64,000 nt of DNA from NCBI GenBank assembly GCA_902800365.1, contig CADCEF010000001.1:1-64000 (forward strand), read 5' to 3'. Below the pieces are notes generated by a model that was given only the letters and a program-made list of their open reading frames with translations, searched no databases and had not been told where the DNA came from. Source of the DNA: an uncultured Prevotella sp. (GTDB lineage: Bacteria > Bacteroidota > Bacteroidia > Bacteroidales > Bacteroidaceae). This document shows positions 17,172-26,411 of this stretch, piece after piece; position 1 is the stretch's first letter; the number at the start of each line of letters is the position of its first letter. The translations under genes were made by a program, and so were the position numbers.

Positions 17172-18482
17172 ATGATGAAGAAGTTATATATTGAAACGTA
17201 TGGCTGCCAGATGAACGTGGCAGATTCTGAAGTAGTAGCATCGGTAATGCAGATGGCTGGTTACGAGACCACCGAGACTCTTGATGAGGCCGATGCAGTT
17301 TTCCTTAATACCTGTTCAGTTCGTGATAATGCAGAACAGAAGATTTTCCATCGCCTGGATGCTCTGGATGCAGAGCGCCGTAAAGGACACCAAATGATAC
17401 TTGGCGTGCTTGGTTGTATGGCCGAGCGTGCACAGCAGGACTTGCTCGACAACCACCACTGCGACCTCGTGGCTGGTCCTGATGCATATCTCTCGTTGCC
17501 CGATCTTATTGCCCAGGCTGAGTTAGGTCATAAAGCCATGAACACAGAGCTCTCTACTACAGAGACTTATAAGAATGTGGTTCCACAACGCATTGGTATT
17601 GGCCATAAGATTGGTGGATTTGTAAGCATAATGCGTGGCTGTAACAACTTCTGTCACTATTGCATTGTGCCTTACACCCGTGGTCGTGAGCGTAGTCGTG
17701 ATGTAGAAAGTATTCTACGTGAGGTGCGCGATTTGCGCGACAAGGGATACAAAGAGGTTACTCTGCTGGGACAGAATGTAAACTCATACAAATTAGGTGA
17801 CATGGATTTCCCCGCCTTGCTCCGCAGGGTAGCAGAGGAGGTTCCCACTATGCGAGTACGCTTCACAACATCGCATCCAAAGGACATGAGCGATGAGACA
17901 CTGCGCGTTATCGCCGAAATGCCTAATGTGTGCAAGCATATCCACCTGCCAGTACAGAGTGGTAGCGACAGAATCCTTAAGCTTATGAACCGCAAGTATA
18001 CCCGCGAGTGGTACATGGATCGTGTCAATGCCATCCGCCGCATCATCCCTGGTTGCGGACTGTCTACAGACATCTTTGTAGGCTATCATTCTGAAACAGA
18101 GGAGGACCACCAACTGTCACTCTCGCTTATGCGTGAGGTTGGCTACGATTCGGCCTTCATGTTCAAATACTCTGAGCGCCCAGGCACTTATGCTTCAAAG
18201 CATCTGCCTGACGATGTTGCAGAGGAAGAGAAAATACGCCGTCTTAACGAGCTCATCGCCCTTCAGACAGAGATGTCGGCCATCCAGAACAAGAAGGATG
18301 AGGGTAAGGAGTTCGACGTACTGGTTGAGGGATTCTCAAAACGCTCGCGCGAGCAGCTTTGCGGCCGCACAGAGCAGAACAAGATGGTGGTATTCCCTAA
18401 GGCAGGCCATCATATTGGTGAGACCGTTCGTGTGAAGATTACAGGAAGTACAAGTGCTACATTATTAGGAGAGGCCCTATGA
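17172..18482 (+). CDS. miaB: tRNA-2-methylthio-N6-dimethylallyladenosine synthase MiaB
   Basis: Radical-SAM methylthiotransferase acting on i6A37 of tRNAs. The 436-residue protein has the N-terminal UPF0004 domain with three cluster cysteines (YGCQMN, LNTCSVRD, LGCMAE), the radical-SAM motif CNNFCHYC (Cys157, Cys161, Cys164) and a C-terminal TRAM domain. The family-typical IHLPVQSGSD and NxxYKLGD-type blocks separate it from RimO. Overlaps the ABC exporter gene by ATGA. Confidence 0.96.
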   Translation: MMKKLYIETYGCQMNVADSEVVASVMQMAGYETTETLDEADAVFLNTCSVRDNAEQKIFHRLDALDAERRKGHQMILGVLGCMAERAQQDLLDNHHCDLVAGPDAYLSLPDLIAQAELGHKAMNTELSTTETYKNVVPQRIGIGHKIGGFVSIMRGCNNFCHYCIVPYTRGRERSRDVESILREVRDLRDKGYKEVTLLGQNVNSYKLGDMDFPALLRRVAEEVPTMRVRFTTSHPKDMSDETLRVIAEMPNVCKHIHLPVQSGSDRILKLMNRKYTREWYMDRVNAIRRIIPGCGLSTDIFVGYHSETEEDHQLSLSLMREVGYDSAFMFKYSERPGTYASKHLPDDVAEEEKIRRLNELIALQTEMSAIQNKKDEGKEFDVLVEGFSKRSREQLCGRTEQNKMVVFPKAGHHIGETVRVKITGSTSATLLGEAL

Positions 18483-20308
18483 AAGAATTCATGCAAGTTC
18501 TGAAACGGTTTGTTTTACCGTACAAGAAATATGTAGTATTGTCGATAGTGTTTAATATCCTTTCGGCACTGTTAAACATATTCTCGTTTGCTGCATTGAT
18601 ACCTATTCTCCAGATTCTATTTAAGACTGGTGACAACGTCAATGTAACAACACTGATGGAATGGAGTGATGGAAGTTTTAAGGATGTTTTAGTAAATAAC
18701 ATCTATTATTACATTAATACATTCATCTCCGATATGGGTTCTACAACGACATTACTCTTTATCGGACTTTTCCTCATTTTTGCAACACTGTTGAAGACGG
18801 CAGCTTATTTCCTTGCATCCTCTAGTGTTGTTCCCATCCGCACAGGAGTGGTAAGGGATATGAGAAACCAGTTGTACAAGAAGATAGTTGCCCTGCCACT
18901 TGGCTTCTTTACAGAAGAACGTAAAGGCGATATCATTGCCCGCATGACTGGCGACGTACAAGAAGTAGAAACCAGCATTATGTCTTCGTTAGACCTAATG
19001 TTTAAAAATCCTATTCTGATAATATCGTATTTTACCACTCTGATAGTTATCTCATGGCAGCTGACCCTTTTCTCTGTTATTATCATACCACTGATTGGTT
19101 GGTTCATGGGGTGGATAGGCAGAAAGCTTAAAGCCCAAAGCATACAGGCGCAATCGCTATGGAGTGACACAATGAGCGTGGTAGACGAGACTCTTGGAGG
19201 ACTTCGAATCATAAAGGCATTCTGTGCAGAAGGTAAGATGCTTGATAAGTTCAACCGCATCAACTCTACTTATCGTCATGATATCATGTGGGTTAATATA
19301 CGCCAGAATATAGGCCATCCACTTTCTGAGTTCCTTGGAACATGCATGATTGTCATTGTATTATGGTTTGGTGGTGTGCTGGTTCTTAACGACCAGTCAC
19401 TTTCAGGACCAACCTTCATCTATTACATGGTGATTCTTTACTCCATCATAAATCCTTTGAAGGAAGTATCTAAGGTTGGATACAATATTCCTAAAGGTCT
19501 GGCTTCTATGGAGCGCATTGACAAGATATTATTGGCAGAAAATACGATTAAAGAAACTGCAAGTCCCAAGCACATACCAAGCTTCGAACATCAGATAGAA
19601 TTCCGCAACGTCTCATTCCGCTATGGCGAGCAATGGGTGTTGAGAGATATCAACCTCACGATACCCAAAGGTAAGACGATAGCGATTGTGGGTCAGAGCG
19701 GCAGTGGAAAATCCACCCTCGTCGACCTCATTCCACGCTACTATGATGTTCAGGAGGGCGAGGTGCTCATCGATGGCATCAACGTCAAGGAGCTTGGCAT
19801 CCACGATTTGCGCCAGCTTATTGGTAATGTGAATCAGGAGGCCATCCTGTTCAACGATTCCTTCCGCAACAACATCTCGTTTGGTGTCGACAACGCCACC
19901 CAGCAGCAGATTGAAGAGGCAGCCAAGATAGCCAACGCCTACGATTTCATCATGGCCTCCGAAGAAGGTTTCGAGACCAATATCGGCGATCGTGGCGGTC
20001 GACTGTCTGGCGGTCAGCGCCAGCGTGTGTCTATCGCCCGCGCCATCTTGAAGAACCCGCCCATCCTCATTCTCGACGAGGCCACTTCAGCCCTCGATAC
20101 CGAGAGTGAGCGCCTAGTTCAGGATGCCCTCGAGCGCTTGATGAAGACCCGTACTACTGTGGCCATTGCCCACCGCTTGTCAACCATCAAGAATGCTGAT
20201 GAGATCTGCGTTCTGCACGAGGGCCGCATCGTGGAGCGCGGCACCCATGAAGATCTGCTCGCCATCGACGGACACTATAAGAAACTTACCGACATGCAGG
20301 CATTATAA
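18479..20308 (+). CDS. MsbA-like ABC transporter, fused permease and ATPase
   Basis: A 609-residue half-transporter: six-helix exporter domain (about 1-330) and ATPase domain (about 345-609) with Walker A GQSGSGKST (405-413), signature LSGGQRQR (about 509-516), Walker B ILILDEAT and the H-loop AIAHRL. MsbA-type proteins flip lipid A or other lipid-linked molecules. The downstream LtaS-like, acyltransferase and glycosyltransferase genes make a lipid or glycolipid substrate likely. Base composition and codon use change inside the gene: the 5' two thirds match the AT-richer flank, and from about 19.65 kb it becomes GC-rich, which suggests a recombination joint. Confidence 0.88.
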   Translation: MKEFMQVLKRFVLPYKKYVVLSIVFNILSALLNIFSFAALIPILQILFKTGDNVNVTTLMEWSDGSFKDVLVNNIYYYINTFISDMGSTTTLLFIGLFLIFATLLKTAAYFLASSSVVPIRTGVVRDMRNQLYKKIVALPLGFFTEERKGDIIARMTGDVQEVETSIMSSLDLMFKNPILIISYFTTLIVISWQLTLFSVIIIPLIGWFMGWIGRKLKAQSIQAQSLWSDTMSVVDETLGGLRIIKAFCAEGKMLDKFNRINSTYRHDIMWVNIRQNIGHPLSEFLGTCMIVIVLWFGGVLVLNDQSLSGPTFIYYMVILYSIINPLKEVSKVGYNIPKGLASMERIDKILLAENTIKETASPKHIPSFEHQIEFRNVSFRYGEQWVLRDINLTIPKGKTIAIVGQSGSGKSTLVDLIPRYYDVQEGEVLIDGINVKELGIHDLRQLIGNVNQEAILFNDSFRNNISFGVDNATQQQIEEAAKIANAYDFIMASEEGFETNIGDRGGRLSGGQRQRVSIARAILKNPPILILDEATSALDTESERLVQDALERLMKTRTTVAIAHRLSTIKNADEICVLHEGRIVERGTHEDLLAIDGHYKKLTDMQAL

Positions 20309-20322
20309 TCAGACTGAGAACC

Positions 20323-22122
20323 ATGTTTCAAAGAGTTCTTTATCTTTTGAAGACCTACCTGTTGACGATGCTGTTTTTCATCATCGCCAAAGTGGCGTTC
20401 ATGCTCTATAATAGTAGTCAGGCGTTCTCTGCCGGCGATATTTTGGCGGTATTGTGGCATGGGCTGAGTCTTGATTTCAGCACGGCGCTCTATATCATCA
20501 GTGTACCCTTCCTGGTGTGTGCGGCATCCATCTGGTTAGGCGGCATCAAGGCGCTACGCATCCTGTTGCGTGCCTACTACCTGCTGATAGCTGTTGCTAT
20601 CACGCTGGCCTTCGTGGCTGATACGAGTCTGTATGAGTTCTGGTTATTCAAGCTCGACTCCTCGTGCCTGCAGTATCTCGAAACGCCGACCGAGGCGATG
20701 GCTAGTGTCTCTTTGGGCTATATCGTCGTCCGCATCATCGTCATAGTCGTTGTTTCGGCTCTCATCTGGTGGGCCTACACGCATCCACGTTTCAGCATCA
20801 CGCGCGGCACCCATCGCATCACGGAATCGATAGTTGCCCTGTTTTGCATCCCGCTGATAATCATCGGCATACGTGGTGGCTTAGGCGAGTCGACTACCAA
20901 TATCGGACAGGTATATTTCTCGCAGAACCAGTTTCTGAATCACTCATCCGTCAACCCTGTTTTCAATTTTATCGATTCTTTCGATAAGGCTGACGCCGAA
21001 TATAGTTTCATGAGCAACGAAGCGTGCAACAAGATGATGAGTGAGCTTTACAACACGCAAAGCATCAACTGCGACACGCTGCTCAACACCCTGCACCCCA
21101 ACATCATCATTATTCTGTTGGAAGGTTGCGGAGGTGAGTTTACCGAGATAGGCGGCCGCACCGACATCACTCCCAATCTCAACAAACTGGCTAAAGAAGG
21201 TATCTATTTCACCAATTGCTACGGCAACACGTGGCGCACTGATCGCGGCACCGTATGCGCACTGAGTGGCTACCCTTCATTCCCCACGCTGTCGGTGATG
21301 AAGATTCCCGCCAAATCGCGCTCACTGCCCAACATAGCCCGCACGCTACAAGAAGAACGCGGGTATCACACCTCGTATATCTATGGTGGCGACATCAACT
21401 TCACCAATATGCGCAGCTACCTCATCAGTGGTGGTTTCGAGCATCTCACCTGGATGAAGGACTACACTGCTGAGGAACAGAAGACAGCTCAATGGGGCGT
21501 GCGCGATGATATAACCTTTAAGACGCTCTATCAGATGGCCACTACTACAGAGTCGCCATTCCTGATAGGTTTCTCTACCCTGAGCAGTCATTCTCCTTGG
21601 GATGTGCCCATCCATCATTTCGACGACGAGGTGATCAACTCGTTCTATTACCTCGATCAGTGCATTGGCGATTTCATCCAGAAGCTCCGCAAGAGCGAGG
21701 CCTGGAAGAATACCCTCGTCGTGATGCTGCCCGATCACGGCATCCCGCATAACGGTTTAGACGAGACCACATCTCTGCTCAATCACATCCCGATGATATG
21801 GGTAGGTGGTGCCGTAAAAGCGCCCCGGAAGATTGAGCAAGTCTGCAATCAGACCGACCTGCCCGCCACCTTATTAGGTCAGTTGGGCGTACCTCACGAC
21901 GATTTCTCTTTCAGTCGCGATGTGTTGAGTGCTACTTATACCCATCCTTTTGCCACACACACCTTCGACAATGGCTTCTCGATGGTTGATAGCGCCAGCT
22001 TTGTGAGCTACGACTTTGTCAGTAACAAGGTCATTGCGGAGGAAGGAAAGAAGAACGAGCAGCTCCTCACAATGGGCAAAGCGATACTCCAAGCCGCCTC
22101 GAATGACCTTAAGGGAAGGTGA
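20323..22122 (+). CDS. LtaS-like membrane phosphotransferase (alkaline phosphatase/sulfatase superfamily), paralogue 1
   Basis: A 599-residue protein with five N-terminal membrane helices (to about 185) and an extracytoplasmic sulfatase-fold domain (about 258-560). Likely metal ligands are Glu268 in LLEGCGG and the Asp-His of LPDHGIPHNG; the likely nucleophile is Thr306 in NTWRTDRGT. Related proteins move phosphoglycerol (LtaS, OpgB) or phosphoethanolamine (EptA) from phospholipids onto glycans or lipid A. In this Gram-negative it probably modifies a periplasmic or outer-membrane glycan; donor and acceptor are unknown. Fourteen bases follow the exporter stop, so it is cotranscribed. Confidence 0.85.
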   Translation: MFQRVLYLLKTYLLTMLFFIIAKVAFMLYNSSQAFSAGDILAVLWHGLSLDFSTALYIISVPFLVCAASIWLGGIKALRILLRAYYLLIAVAITLAFVADTSLYEFWLFKLDSSCLQYLETPTEAMASVSLGYIVVRIIVIVVVSALIWWAYTHPRFSITRGTHRITESIVALFCIPLIIIGIRGGLGESTTNIGQVYFSQNQFLNHSSVNPVFNFIDSFDKADAEYSFMSNEACNKMMSELYNTQSINCDTLLNTLHPNIIIILLEGCGGEFTEIGGRTDITPNLNKLAKEGIYFTNCYGNTWRTDRGTVCALSGYPSFPTLSVMKIPAKSRSLPNIARTLQEERGYHTSYIYGGDINFTNMRSYLISGGFEHLTWMKDYTAEEQKTAQWGVRDDITFKTLYQMATTTESPFLIGFSTLSSHSPWDVPIHHFDDEVINSFYYLDQCIGDFIQKLRKSEAWKNTLVVMLPDHGIPHNGLDETTSLLNHIPMIWVGGAVKAPRKIEQVCNQTDLPATLLGQLGVPHDDFSFSRDVLSATYTHPFATHTFDNGFSMVDSASFVSYDFVSNKVIAEEGKKNEQLLTMGKAILQAASNDLKGR

Positions 22123-22148
22123 GAAAATTAATTAATATATTGATAAAA

Positions 22149-24068
22149 ATGAAAACGTTGAATAATAAGTTATTCTCTCCACTTTTGGTGGTACTATGGA
22201 ATCTGTTGTTGGTCTATATGGTTTATCAGGTAGCCCGAATAGAGTACTGGTTAGAGAATTCAGATTATCTCAACTACACCTTCGACGTATGGCGCGGGGG
22301 ATTGATGTTCGACACCTCTGCCATCCTTTACACCAACGCCCTCTATGTGGTGCTGATGCTGTTCCCCTTGCATCTCAAGGAGACAGCCACTTATCACCGC
22401 ATCTGCAAGTGGGTATTCGTGATTGTAAACGGGTTGGCACTTGCCATCAATCTGGCCGACTCCGTCTATTTCCGATACACCATGAGGCGCACCACCTCTA
22501 CGGTCTTCGATGAGTTCTCGAGCGAAGGAAACCTTGGCAGCATCATCGGCACCGAATTCCTAAGCCACTGGTATCTGGTAGTGTTGTTTGCACTCTTGAT
22601 GGTGTTCCTTTGGAAGTGCTACGCCGCTCCCTCTCTCGATGCCAAGATGCTCAACAAGTGGAAGTACGCTGGCGCCTGCTTCTTGTCGCTGCTTCTCTTC
22701 ACCCCCTTCTGCATCGCAGGCATGCGTGGCGGTTTTACTACCGCCGTACGCCCCATCACCATCTCCAACGCGATGCAATATACCGAGCGCCCCACTGATG
22801 CGCCACTGGTGCTGAACACACCTTTCGCACTGTTGCGCACCATCGACACCAACGTGTTTGTGGTTCCCAATTATTTCGAGAGCGCCCAAGAGCTGGAGGC
22901 TGTTTACACCCCTGTCCACACGCCATCCGACTCGCTGCAGATGGACAAGAAGAATGTGGTAGTACTGATTGTCGAGAGCTTCGGCCGTGAGTATATAGGT
23001 GCCCTGAACAAGTCGCTCGAAGATGGCAACTACAAGGGCTATACCCCCTGTGTCGACTCGCTCATCCACAAGAGTACCACCTTCAGCTACTCTTTCTGTA
23101 ACGGTCGAAAGAGTATCGACGGCATGCCCAGCATCCTCAGCAGCATCCCGATGTTTGTAGAACCATTCATCCTCACCCCTTCTTCCATGAACGATTATAC
23201 GGGATTGGCAGGCATCCTGGCTCAGGAGGGTTATGAAACAGCCTTCTTCCATGGGGCCCAGAATGGCAGTATGGGCTTTCAGGCCTTTGCTCAAAAGACG
23301 GGTTTCCAGCACTATTACGGACGTACCGAATACGAGGCATCGTGCGGCACTGATGATTTCGATGGCACTTGGGCGATATGGGACGAGCCGTTCCTGCAGT
23401 TCTTTGCCAACGAGATGAGTCAGATGAAGCAGCCCTTCATGACTTCCGTCTTCACCGCCTCCAGTCATCATCCGTTTGCTATTCCTGAGAAATACAAGCA
23501 GCAGTTCCCCGAAGAGGCGCTGGAGATACACAAATGTATCCGTTATACCGACCTGTCGATAGGCCGATTCTTTCAGACCGCCAGTCGCCAGCCTTGGTTC
23601 AAGAACACCATTTTTGTACTGACCAGCGACCATACCAACATGAGCAATCATGCTGAGTATCAGACTGATTTAGGTGGTTTCTGCTCACCTATCATCATCT
23701 TCGACCCCAGTCGTCCCGAAGGTCAGATGCTCGATAAGATTGCCCAGCAGATAGACATTCTCCCCACCCTGTTGGGCATGCTCCATTACCCCAAACCCTA
23801 CTTCGGATTTGGTATCGACCTGTTCAACACCCCCAAGGAAGACACCTGGGCAGTGAACTATCTCAACGGTATCTATCAGTATGTGCGCTATGGCTACGTA
23901 CTGCAGTTCGATGGCGCAGCCACCACAGGCGTCTACCGCCTCGACGACAGACTGATGAAGCAAAACCTAAAGGGGAAAGTGGACGTACAACAGCAGATGG
24001 AACGCGAGCTGAAAGCCATCATCCAGCAGTATATGGAGCGCATGAAGCAAGACCGTCTGCACCCTTAA
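22149..24068 (+). CDS. LtaS-like membrane phosphotransferase, paralogue 2
   Basis: Same architecture as the preceding gene: five N-terminal membrane helices and a sulfatase-fold domain (VVVLIVESFGREYIG; TSDHTNMSNH for metal binding). The probable nucleophile is the Ser in CNGRKSIDGMPSI, where the neighbouring paralogue uses Thr. ATG 22149 (MKTLNN, 639 residues) is preferred to an upstream GTG at 22119 that overlaps the previous stop, because ten polar residues before the first helix are not needed. Convergent with the acyltransferase gene: both stops share one TTAA. Confidence 0.83.
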   Translation: MKTLNNKLFSPLLVVLWNLLLVYMVYQVARIEYWLENSDYLNYTFDVWRGGLMFDTSAILYTNALYVVLMLFPLHLKETATYHRICKWVFVIVNGLALAINLADSVYFRYTMRRTTSTVFDEFSSEGNLGSIIGTEFLSHWYLVVLFALLMVFLWKCYAAPSLDAKMLNKWKYAGACFLSLLLFTPFCIAGMRGGFTTAVRPITISNAMQYTERPTDAPLVLNTPFALLRTIDTNVFVVPNYFESAQELEAVYTPVHTPSDSLQMDKKNVVVLIVESFGREYIGALNKSLEDGNYKGYTPCVDSLIHKSTTFSYSFCNGRKSIDGMPSILSSIPMFVEPFILTPSSMNDYTGLAGILAQEGYETAFFHGAQNGSMGFQAFAQKTGFQHYYGRTEYEASCGTDDFDGTWAIWDEPFLQFFANEMSQMKQPFMTSVFTASSHHPFAIPEKYKQQFPEEALEIHKCIRYTDLSIGRFFQTASRQPWFKNTIFVLTSDHTNMSNHAEYQTDLGGFCSPIIIFDPSRPEGQMLDKIAQQIDILPTLLGMLHYPKPYFGFGIDLFNTPKEDTWAVNYLNGIYQYVRYGYVLQFDGAATTGVYRLDDRLMKQNLKGKVDVQQQMERELKAIIQQYMERMKQDRLHP

Positions 24069-25006
24069 CGGTTGGCGGGATGATCCTTGGCTATCACCTT
24101 TCCATCTACCACCTCAAAACGCTCATTAAACTCCTCGCGGGTACGACTCCAGCGGTTGTGACTCCATAACCACATGTCGGGCGATTGGCAGATGCTCTGC
24201 TCCAGCATTTTGAAATAGATATCTGTAATCTCGTAATCCTTCATCTTCTGCGGTTCGCGCGTAATCAGCTTGATTTCAGCCTCATAATAGCCACGACGAA
24301 CGCGCCTTATATCCAGGAAGAACACCGCATAGTTCATCTTGCGCACAATGCGCTCTGTTCCTGTCAGCACGGGGGTATCATGATGCAGAAAGTCCACCCA
24401 GTGATGAATATTCACCCAGTGCGGCTTCTGGTCAGAGATGAATCCAATGACCACCGGCGTGTTCTTGCGGCGGTACTCCACCACCTTGCGCAAGGTTTCC
24501 TGCATGGCGATACACTCTGCTCCCAGTCTTTGGCGCAGGCGCAGAAACAGTTTGTCGAAAGCCTTATTCTCGATGGGGTGATAAATCTGTGCGCAATGCG
24601 CCTCGGGCGTAATCCAGAAGGGCAATGATGTCACCCATTCCCAGTTACACAGATGTCCCAGATACATGGCGCACGACTGTCCGTCGCGTATCGCTTCCTC
24701 CAGCAGTTCTGTACCCTTGAACTGCATGCGCTTGGTGATGTTCTTCTTGCTGATGGTCATCAGCTTCACCGACTCCACTAGATAGTCACAAAAGAAGTGA
24801 TAGAATCCCCGCTCAATACGCATCAGTTCCGCCTCATCTTTTTCCGGGAAAGACTCCTTCAGATTCTTTCTTACCACTTTGATACGATAGCGCATCAGAC
24901 GGTAAACCAACAGGTAGAGCAAGTATGAGTTCACGTAATGTATTCTCATGGGCAGAAGTGAGAACACATACCAGAACGAAAGAATAACATAATACAATAA
25001 TTTCAT
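24065..25006 (-). CDS. LpxL/HtrB-type lysophospholipid or lipid A acyltransferase
   Basis: A membrane-anchored acyltransferase (about 313 residues) with one N-terminal hydrophobic helix and the LPLAT motif GHLCNWEW (HxxxxE catalytic pair), then GFISDQKPHWVN. This family adds a secondary acyl chain to lipid A; Bacteroidota also use it for ornithine/glycine lipids. ATG 25006 is chosen because an upstream TTG at 25030 is inside the promoter. It faces the two LtaS-like genes and is divergent from the phosphonate operon. Confidence 0.85.
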   Translation of the reverse strand: MKLLYYVILSFWYVFSLLPMRIHYVNSYLLYLLVYRLMRYRIKVVRKNLKESFPEKDEAELMRIERGFYHFFCDYLVESVKLMTISKKNITKRMQFKGTELLEEAIRDGQSCAMYLGHLCNWEWVTSLPFWITPEAHCAQIYHPIENKAFDKLFLRLRQRLGAECIAMQETLRKVVEYRRKNTPVVIGFISDQKPHWVNIHHWVDFLHHDTPVLTGTERIVRKMNYAVFFLDIRRVRRGYYEAEIKLITREPQKMKDYEITDIYFKMLEQSICQSPDMWLWSHNRWSRTREEFNERFEVVDGKVIAKDHPANR

Positions 25007-25027
25007 ATTTCGTAGGAATTCCAAATG

Positions 25028-25035
25028 CAAAGTTA
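25028..25035 (-). promoter_or_regulatory. Promoter of the acyltransferase gene
   Basis: CAAAGTTA on plus is TAACTTTG on minus, 22 bases before ATG 25006. Confidence 0.7.
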
Positions 25036-25097
25036 GCTATTTAGCCGCACATATGCAAATAATAATTAAAAAAATTGCTCATATGCTGATATTTCAG

Positions 25098-25105
25098 TAC
25101 CTTTG
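25098..25105 (+). promoter_or_regulatory. Promoter of the phosphonate-glycan operon, leaderless
   Basis: TACCTTTG ends four bases before ATG 25110, so the mRNA probably begins at or within a few bases of the start codon. Confidence 0.75.
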
Positions 25106-25109
25106 CAAT

Positions 25110-26411
25110 ATGAATAAGAGAGTATATTTGGGCATGATAGGTGATATTATGCACCCAGGTTTGATTAACATCATCCATGAAGGAGCAAAATATGGTGACG
25201 TGATGATAGGTCTTTTCACAGATAAAGCCATTGCCACCCATCAGCGCCTTCCTTACATGACATACGATCAACGTAAAAACGTTATCGAGAATATCAAAGG
25301 CGTCAGCGAGATTGTTCCTCAGGACGAATGGAGCTATGTACCTAACTTGCTGAAATACCGTCCTGATTACATCATTCATGGCGACGACTGGTGCGAGGGT
25401 GTCGACTCCGAACTGCGCCAGCAGGTTTTCGACACCATGGAGCAGATAGGCGGCAAGGTCATTGAGATTCCTTATACAAAAGGCATCAATTCTTCTTCGC
25501 TTGATAAGGAAATCAAGAAAATCGGCACCACCCCCGATATCCGTCTGAGAGCCCTGCGCCGACTGATAGCTGCCAAGCCCATTGTGCGCATCTTGGAGGT
25601 TCACGACGGACTGAGTGGTTTGATTGTCGAGAATCTTGAAACCGCAAGGGGCACCAGCAAGGTAGCCTTTGATGGCATGTGGTCGAGTTCTCTCACCGAT
25701 TCCACCTCGAAAGGCAAGCCCGATATCGAGGCTGTCGACCTGACAACCCGCATGCAGGACCTGAATAACATTCTCGAGTGCACCACCAAGCCTATCATCT
25801 ACGATGGCGATACAGGCGGCAAGCCCGAACATTTTGTCTTCACCGTCAGAACACTTGAGCGCAACGGCATCTCTGCGGTGATTATCGAAGATAAGATCGG
25901 TCTGAAGAAGAACTCCCTCTTCGGCACCGAAGCCATTCAGACGCAGGACACCATCGAGGGTTTCTGCCATAAAATCAGAATGGGCAAGGAGGCACAGATT
26001 ACCAAAGACTTCATGATTATCGCCCGCTGCGAGAGTCTCATCGCAGGCAAAGATGTGGCCGACGCCCTGCAGCGCTGTCTGGCTTATGTCGATGCTGGTG
26101 CCGACGGCATCATGATTCACTCCAAAGAGAAGACGGGCGAAGATATCAAAGCCTTCTGTCAGGCCTTCCGCCAGCATCATCCCGCAGTGCCCATTGTGGT
26201 GGTACCCACTACCTATAACCACATCAAGGAGAGCGAGCTGGCAGAATGGGGCGTCAATGTAGTGATCTACGCCAACCACATGCTGCGTGCAGCCTATCCG
26301 GCCATGATGAAGTGCGCCGAGAGTATTCTGCAGAACGAGCGCTCGTTAGAGGCAAACCCACTGTGTATGCCTATCAAGGAGATATTAGAATTAATACCCG
26401 GAACAAAATAA
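25110..26411 (+). CDS. pepM: Phosphoenolpyruvate mutase with N-terminal nucleotidyltransferase-like domain
   Basis: PEP mutase rearranges PEP to phosphonopyruvate, forming the C-P bond that opens nearly all phosphonate pathways. In this 433-residue protein the PepM domain (about 150-433) has the diagnostic block EDKIGLKKNSLFG (Glu260-Asp261-Lys262). Residues 1-135 form a cytidylyltransferase-like domain (YLGMIGDIMHPG; GINSSSLDKEI resembling the ISSTxI motif), but the HxGH motif reads HPGL, so the second His is absent and this domain may be inactive. ATG 25110 lies just after the promoter; the upstream in-frame codons do not. First gene of an eight-gene operon; TAATG overlap to the next. Confidence 0.94.
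   Translation: MNKRVYLGMIGDIMHPGLINIIHEGAKYGDVMIGLFTDKAIATHQRLPYMTYDQRKNVIENIKGVSEIVPQDEWSYVPNLLKYRPDYIIHGDDWCEGVDSELRQQVFDTMEQIGGKVIEIPYTKGINSSSLDKEIKKIGTTPDIRLRALRRLIAAKPIVRILEVHDGLSGLIVENLETARGTSKVAFDGMWSSSLTDSTSKGKPDIEAVDLTTRMQDLNNILECTTKPIIYDGDTGGKPEHFVFTVRTLERNGISAVIIEDKIGLKKNSLFGTEAIQTQDTIEGFCHKIRMGKEAQITKDFMIIARCESLIAGKDVADALQRCLAYVDAGADGIMIHSKEKTGEDIKAFCQAFRQHHPAVPIVVVPTTYNHIKESELAEWGVNVVIYANHMLRAAYPAMMKCAESILQNERSLEANPLCMPIKEILELIPGTK

Noticed and set aside
22560-23651. Long minus-strand open frame of 363 codons opposite the second LtaS-like gene
   Set aside because: Its translation has no recognisable domain. It lies wholly within the antisense of a clear sulfatase-fold gene and is explained by the GC-rich codon use there.
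25041-26279. Minus-strand open frame of 412 codons opposite pepM
   Set aside because: Antisense shadow of the PEP mutase gene; no promoter, signal or domain seen, and the plus-strand gene has unmistakable catalytic motifs.
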